NCBI RefSeq assembly: GCF_001612745.1
Contig: NZ_BDBA01000149.1
Span: 1 to 32,887, forward strand
Source: Nocardia amamiensis NBRC 102102
GTDB lineage: Bacteria; Actinomycetota; Actinomycetes; Mycobacteriales; Mycobacteriaceae
Direction: 5' to 3'
DNA length: 32,887 nucleotides
The notes below the pieces were generated by a model. It was not told the DNA's origin. It saw only the letters and a list, made by a program, of their open reading frames with translations, and did no database searches. Positions 28,814-32,887 of the stretch are shown here, in pieces. Position 1 is the first letter of the stretch. Every line of letters starts with the position of its first letter. Both the position numbers and the translations under genes were made by a program.

Positions 28814-29989
28814 ATGCCGACCGATCACCTACGGATCGCCGCGTACAACGTCGAGAACCTCTTCTCCCGGCCACGCGCCATGGGCGCCCCCGAACCCGTC
28901 GCCGCCGAAATACTCGACGCCCACGCGCGGGTCAACGAGTTATTCGAGCACGAAACCTACAGCGCAGCAGACAAAGCCGAAATCCTCGGCCTGTTGAAGA
29001 AACTGCGTCTGCTGCTCGACGATGGGAATCCGAACCACGAGGACACCTTTGCGGTTCTGCGCAAGATCCGGGGCCAACTACTCAAACGCCCCGCTGGTGG
29101 CGACGAAGACGACGTCACAGTGGTAGCGGATGGACGGTCGGACTGGGTGGGATGGGTGGATATGATCAAAGATCGCATCGACGCCCTCGCCATCACCCAC
29201 ACCGCCAGGGTCATCCGGGAGGTCGACGCCGACATCGTCGGCGTCGTCGAGGCCGAAGACCGAATCACCTTGCGCCGCTTCAGCGACACCCTGATCCACA
29301 GCAACGGGGTGCCCCGCTACCCACATGTGATGTTGATCGACGGCAACGACAGCCGCGGTATCGACGTCGGCGTCCTGTCCACCGACCAGTACCCGGTACT
29401 CGACATCCGCACGCACGTCGACGACGGCCCGTTCGGCAACCGCACCTTCAGCCGCGACTGCCCGGAATACCGCTTCCCCTTCCCCGACGACAGCGGCCTG
29501 GCCGGTCAGTCGCTGCTGGTGCTGGTCAACCACCTGAAAAGCAAGTTCGGCAGCAACCAGACCGCGAGCAACAAGCGCCGCCGCCGACAGGCAGAAGCCG
29601 TCGCCCAGATCTACCGGCAGCGACGTGACGAGGGAATCGAGCATGTGGTGGTGCTGGGCGACTTCAACGACACGCCCGACAGCAACCCTCTGCAGCCCCT
29701 GCTCGCAGAAACCGACCTCACCGACATCGCCCAGATCTCGAACTTCGACGACGGCGACCCCGATGAAGACCGACCCGGAACCTTCGGCAACGGCACGAAA
29801 AGCAACAAGATCGACTACCTGCTGCTGTCACCAAGCTTGTTCGACCGCGCCACCGGCGGCGGCATCTTCCGCAAAGGCGTCTGGGGCGGCACCCACGGCA
29901 CCCTGTTCCCACACTTCGACACCATGACCAGCAAGGTGCACGCGGCCTCCGACCATGCCGCAATCTACGCCGACATTGACGTCTCATAA
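28814..29989 (+). CDS. Endonuclease/exonuclease/phosphatase family protein, 391 aa
   Basis: AGGAGC precedes the ATG. The family motifs appear in order: RIAAYNVENLF, DADIVGVVEAED (metal-binding Glu), VNHLKSKFG, VVLGDFNDTPDS (catalytic Asp and Asn), KIDYLLLSP and ASDHAAIYADI (general-base His). There is an extra helical insert near residues 25-95. Family members cut DNA or RNA or remove phosphates from lipids and nucleotides; substrate cannot be told. No signal peptide. The 274 bases before it (28540-28813) show no gene. Confidence 0.85.
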   Translation: MPTDHLRIAAYNVENLFSRPRAMGAPEPVAAEILDAHARVNELFEHETYSAADKAEILGLLKKLRLLLDDGNPNHEDTFAVLRKIRGQLLKRPAGGDEDDVTVVADGRSDWVGWVDMIKDRIDALAITHTARVIREVDADIVGVVEAEDRITLRRFSDTLIHSNGVPRYPHVMLIDGNDSRGIDVGVLSTDQYPVLDIRTHVDDGPFGNRTFSRDCPEYRFPFPDDSGLAGQSLLVLVNHLKSKFGSNQTASNKRRRRQAEAVAQIYRQRRDEGIEHVVVLGDFNDTPDSNPLQPLLAETDLTDIAQISNFDDGDPDEDRPGTFGNGTKSNKIDYLLLSPSLFDRATGGGIFRKGVWGGTHGTLFPHFDTMTSKVHAASDHAAIYADIDVS

Positions 29990-30635
29990 CCTGCCCCCGA
30001 GCTCGTCGGGCGTGAGACTGCCCAGCAGCCGCGGGCTCCGCAAGACCCCCTCCTGGCTGCAGTGGAGTCGGTCTGCTTCGGAACGGCTATTGCCGCCGGC
30101 CACCCGCAAGCGCCGTACGAGTCTCTACTCGTCGCATGGACGACAGATTCGGCGCAACCAGCCCGGCCTGCGGCGCCGATTCGGTTGGCGGGCCGGATTT
30201 CAGTGGCCGGGGCAACCATCCCTCAGCGGGATGCTCGCCTGTCAGGAGCTGCTGGTGGCCTGAGCCATGTCAGCAGGTGTCGGGTGCCGAGTCGCCCGCC
30301 AGCCAGAACTCGAACCGGATTGCGCCTGGGCTTGGCGAGGGCAGAACGATCGCCGCTCCGTGCTCTGGTTTCCATGTCCGGGGAACCAGGATGTAGGCAG
30401 ACCAGGCCCGGGATGAGCGAGAGGGGATCTCTCGGCACCCACCCTCGGTCTCAACATGCATACTTAAGATTGGAAACGGTAGCGGCAGCAGGGTTTCTGT
30501 CGATGTACGAAGTAGTGCTCACCGCCCGACGAGCACGCCCCCGGAGGTACAATCCCCGACTGTTCGGTAGATCACACGCACCAACTCTCTCCAGCCTCTG
30601 GCCCCGTACCCCTACTGTCAGGAGATTTCCGAACG
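29990..30635. other. Long gap with only a weak minus-strand frame
   Basis: 646 bases without a convincing gene. A minus-strand frame at 30270-30461 (MHVETEGGCREIPSRSSRAW, then a run through YILVPRTWKPEH to LAGDSAPDTC) reads like a protein fragment but lacks start signals; it may be a decayed gene end. Plus-strand frames here have poor composition. GTGCTC-N10-GAGCAC (30515-30536) is a small dyad before the amidohydrolase. Its promoter presumably lies in 30465-30620. Confidence 0.4.
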
Positions 30636-31832
30636 ATGCATCCAGTGGCAGCAGCTATCCCTCAGGATCTTGACAATCGACTGATTGATCTCCGTCGAGA
30701 TATTCACTCACACCCGGAGCTGTCTCATCAGGAAGTGCGTACGACGCAACTGATATCTTCGCTGCTCAATGATCTAGGTATCAAGACCAAAACTCCCAAA
30801 CGGGGTACGGGGGTAATTGCCGATATCGGCAATGAAGGCGGGCCGACGATCGCGCTCCGGGCCGACCTGGATGCTCTTCCGCTGCAGGACCAGAAGGATG
30901 TGGTGTACAGGTCGCAGTATGAAAACCAGTGCCACGCCTGCGGTCACGATGTTCATACGACCATCCTTGCCGGCGTCGCGGCGCAGCTCGCGCAGATACG
31001 AGATAGTCTGCCGGGCAAGGTCCGACTGGTTTTCCAGCCGGCGGAAGAGTCCGCTGACAGTGGCGCCAAGATGTTGATCACTGAAGGAGTGCTGGAGGGT
31101 GTAGACGCAATGTTTGCGTTGCACTGCGATCCCAGTATGGAAGCAGGCCGGATCGGCGTGCGTACAGGCTCTATAACGTCGGCAACGGACACTCTGTCTA
31201 TCCGGCTCACGCGCGACAGCAGTCTAGGCCCGTCAGGGGTGGACAAAGTAAATCCGATCGATGGGGCAGGCCATATAGTCACCGCCCTTGCTCACACGAT
31301 CAACAATCGATTCCAGGTCGAGCACCGTATGTTGATGGTATTCGGGGCCATCAACAGCGAACCAGGGTACGGAGAAATCCCGGAAGCTGCGGTTGTGGGT
31401 GGAACAGTCCGTGTTCCCGAAATGGCAATCTGGGCAAAGCTTCCAGAGATGGTAGCGACCGCAGCGGAAAGCATTGCAGGAATGCACGGCTTGCATGCCG
31501 AGGTGATCTACAATCGTGTTTGTCCGGCCGTCGTCAATGATCCGGTAGCCACCGACATCTTCCGCCGGACGGCCTCCAGCCTTTTCTCGCCAGCTGCGAT
31601 CTATGAAGCTCCGCAAAGCTACGCAGGCGAGGACTTCGGCTGGTATCTCATGCAGGTGCCGGGAGCGTTGTGCAGGTTGGGCGTTGCACATCCGGGGTCC
31701 GACGTACGGACCGATCTGCACACTCCCATATTCGATGTCGACGAGCGGGCGATCGGCATCGGTGTTCGACATATGACAGCCACGGCTTTGGCTGCTCTCG
31801 ATCGCTACGGTTCGATAAGCTCCTGCGCCTAG
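30636..31832 (+). CDS. M20D-family amidohydrolase, 398 aa
   Basis: RRDIHSHPELSHQE, then IALRADLDALPLQ, HACGHDVHTTILAG, LVFQPAEES and a late AGEDFGWY are the motifs of M20D metallo-amidohydrolases (hippuricase, IAA-amino-acid hydrolase, N-acetyl-L,L-diaminopimelate deacetylase). The Cys/His of HACGHD, the Glu pair of PAEES and the His of DLHTP bind two metals. GGAGATTT precedes the ATG. Typical length, no truncation. It probably cleaves an N-acyl amino acid; which one cannot be told. The dioxygenase gene on the other strand is convergent, 63 bases away. Confidence 0.85.
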   Translation: MHPVAAAIPQDLDNRLIDLRRDIHSHPELSHQEVRTTQLISSLLNDLGIKTKTPKRGTGVIADIGNEGGPTIALRADLDALPLQDQKDVVYRSQYENQCHACGHDVHTTILAGVAAQLAQIRDSLPGKVRLVFQPAEESADSGAKMLITEGVLEGVDAMFALHCDPSMEAGRIGVRTGSITSATDTLSIRLTRDSSLGPSGVDKVNPIDGAGHIVTALAHTINNRFQVEHRMLMVFGAINSEPGYGEIPEAAVVGGTVRVPEMAIWAKLPEMVATAAESIAGMHGLHAEVIYNRVCPAVVNDPVATDIFRRTASSLFSPAAIYEAPQSYAGEDFGWYLMQVPGALCRLGVAHPGSDVRTDLHTPIFDVDERAIGIGVRHMTATALAALDRYGSISSCA

Positions 31833-31895
31833 AACGGCACCGGCAGGCACATCCACCAGCGGCCCAGGCTGCAAGCCTGCCGTTGTTGAAGCGCA

Positions 31896-32654
31896 CTACC
31901 GCCCGGCCGACGGTGTCCCGTGCACGGGACACCCAGCGGGGGGCTGGCTGGCGCGCTCAACAGTGCCGATGAGTACGCGCCGCAAGTGCCTCCGGCGGTC
32001 GGCAAACGCGTTCCGGGAGTGCAACATCCGCCAGTTGTCCCAGATGAGCATCGTGCCACGCTCGATCTTTATCGCGACATGATTTTCCTCGAAGAACCTT
32101 CCACCGACCTTGATGTAGCGCGCTGACAGCTCATCGGTGACCTCAAGGTCATAGGTACTGAATCGCATCACCACAGAATCCTCGTATTCGTCGAGGATCT
32201 TGTTGTGGCCCAATCCATGGATGCCTCGTTTGGCCAACGCTTCTGGATACCGGCTCCCCCATCGATACACCCTCCGAGACAATTCGGCTCTCTCGTCTGA
32301 GGTGAAATGGCCCAGCAGGCGATGCCCATCCGCGAGAGTTGTCTCGCCCCCCAATCCGTTTGCATGGTGAACACACCAAAGAACAACGTATCGAGGCGGC
32401 AGCCCAGGGAACTCGTACCATTCAGTGTGTGGCGGCAATGCTGTAACTCCCACTGCGGAGAGTACATCATCTGGAACGTTGGGGTCAGGCGTGATATCGC
32501 GGACGAGCTGTCCATCGTATTGGGGAACGAGCGGGCCTAGAGAGCTGAGTTCGGTTACGTAATCGACGTTTTCCATATCTACGTCAACGTAGGCATAACC
32601 GAATTGCGATAGCTTGCTTCGAATGTCGGCGTGGTCTAGAACTTTGGCGGACAT
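31896..32654 (-). CDS. TauD/TfdA-like Fe(II)/2-oxoglutarate dioxygenase, 252 aa
   Basis: PPHTEWYEF supplies the His-x-Glu pair and NWRMLHSRNAF the distal His of the iron triad; RRHLRRVLIG provides the Arg that binds 2-oxoglutarate. GGETTLADG is the usual segment after the first motif. Start 32654 (MSAKVLDH) has GAGGAG 7 bases upstream; an ATG at 32687 overlaps the stop of the preceding WD40 gene (TAATG) and is an alternative. The substrate is unknown; such enzymes hydroxylate amino acids or small secondary metabolites. Co-transcribed with the WD40 gene. Confidence 0.8.
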   Translation of the reverse strand: MSAKVLDHADIRSKLSQFGYAYVDVDMENVDYVTELSSLGPLVPQYDGQLVRDITPDPNVPDDVLSAVGVTALPPHTEWYEFPGLPPRYVVLWCVHHANGLGGETTLADGHRLLGHFTSDERAELSRRVYRWGSRYPEALAKRGIHGLGHNKILDEYEDSVVMRFSTYDLEVTDELSARYIKVGGRFFEENHVAIKIERGTMLIWDNWRMLHSRNAFADRRRHLRRVLIGTVERASQPPAGCPVHGTPSAGR

Positions 32655-32686
32655 CTTGAATCTCCTCGCGCCGTTCTCTGTGGTCA

Positions 32687-32887
32687 TTATTCCGGGGCAG
32701 TGAAATTGAACTGGTAGATGCCGCCAACGCCTCCGACGCATACGGCCTTGCTATCCGGGAACCAGAACACACTGTTGAGCCTGCCGTTCGTTCTCATCGA
32801 CGCGGTCAGAAGCCACGTCGTCACTTCCCAAACTCGCAGGGCCACATCACCGCCAACCGTGGCCAGCCACGCGCCGTCGGAGCTGAA
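32687..32887 (-). CDS. 3' end of a WD40-repeat protein (cut by window edge)
   Basis: The final 66 codons read FSSDGAWLATVGGDVALRVW, then a helix-free stretch, then NSVFWFPDSKAVCVGGVGGI and stop at 32687-32689. SSDGAWLATVGGD..LRVWEV and FPDSKAVCVGGVGG are the blade signatures of a WD40 propeller. The start lies beyond the window. WD40 domains are protein-interaction scaffolds, often fused to kinase or NACHT-type domains in actinobacteria, but the N-terminal part is unseen. Confidence 0.75.
   Translation of the reverse strand, partial: FSSDGAWLATVGGDVALRVWEVTTWLLTASMRTNGRLNSVFWFPDSKAVCVGGVGGIYQFNFTAPE

Noticed and set aside
30062..30673. 203-codon plus-strand frame before the amidohydrolase
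   Set aside because: Overlaps the amidohydrolase start, has low-complexity Arg/Pro/Ser composition and no ribosome site.

Overview
The window looks like a GC-rich actinobacterial accessory replicon, most likely from Nocardia, Rhodococcus or a relative. The signs are strong GC bias at third codon positions, GTG and TTG starts, 4-base ATGA/GTGA gene overlaps, a TraB/FtsK-type conjugation ATPase with a GntR/HutC repressor, DUF6551 and DUF4913 proteins, and an IS256-family element. No integrase, tRNA attachment site or rRNA was seen, so a plasmid (or plasmid-derived region) is likelier than an integrated element. Both window ends may be contig ends: the left end is a perfect 69-bp palindrome and the right end cuts through a WD40 gene.

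Layout. 1-3.2 kb: small maintenance genes, including two coiled-coil paralogues, an antitoxin/PIN-toxin pair and a ribbon-helix-helix protein. 3.3-7.1 kb: a putative replication block on the minus strand, with a large winged-helix/zinc-motif Rep-like protein that carries iteron-like repeats inside its own gene, and an upstream region rich in inverted repeats. 7.1-9.5 kb: two membrane proteins (spread/Spd-like), one with a DNA-level repeat embedded in its linker. 9.8-11.5 kb: a second antitoxin/PIN pair and a GntR/UTRA regulator. 11.7-13.6 kb: an HD-domain protein, a Nudix protein (possibly like the pSAM2 immunity factor Pif) and an XRE regulator, with one operator shared by the HD and XRE genes. 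13.6-15.9 kb: a membrane protein and the TraB-like translocase. 16.0-23.0 kb: a compact operon of about 18 small, mostly unknown genes, including a GIY-YIG protein, a ParB-like DUF6551 protein, DUF4913 and a frameshifted mini membrane protein. Three copies of an ACTGTCGACAGT-type palindrome in front of the main transcription units suggest that the GntR protein controls the transfer regulon. Two perfect 16-bp hairpins with different stems but the same 7-nt loop interrupt the operon.

23-32.9 kb is cargo. It holds a five-gene operon of two DUF2589 proteins, an unknown partner, a winged-helix protein and a calpain-like cysteine protease, which is the best candidate here for an undescribed system. 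It is followed by an IS256 element whose transposase is broken by an exact 228-bp internal inversion, an endonuclease/exonuclease/phosphatase protein, an M20 amidohydrolase, an Fe(II)/2-oxoglutarate dioxygenase and the 3' end of a WD40 gene. All functions are inferred from sequence patterns read by eye; no database search was run.
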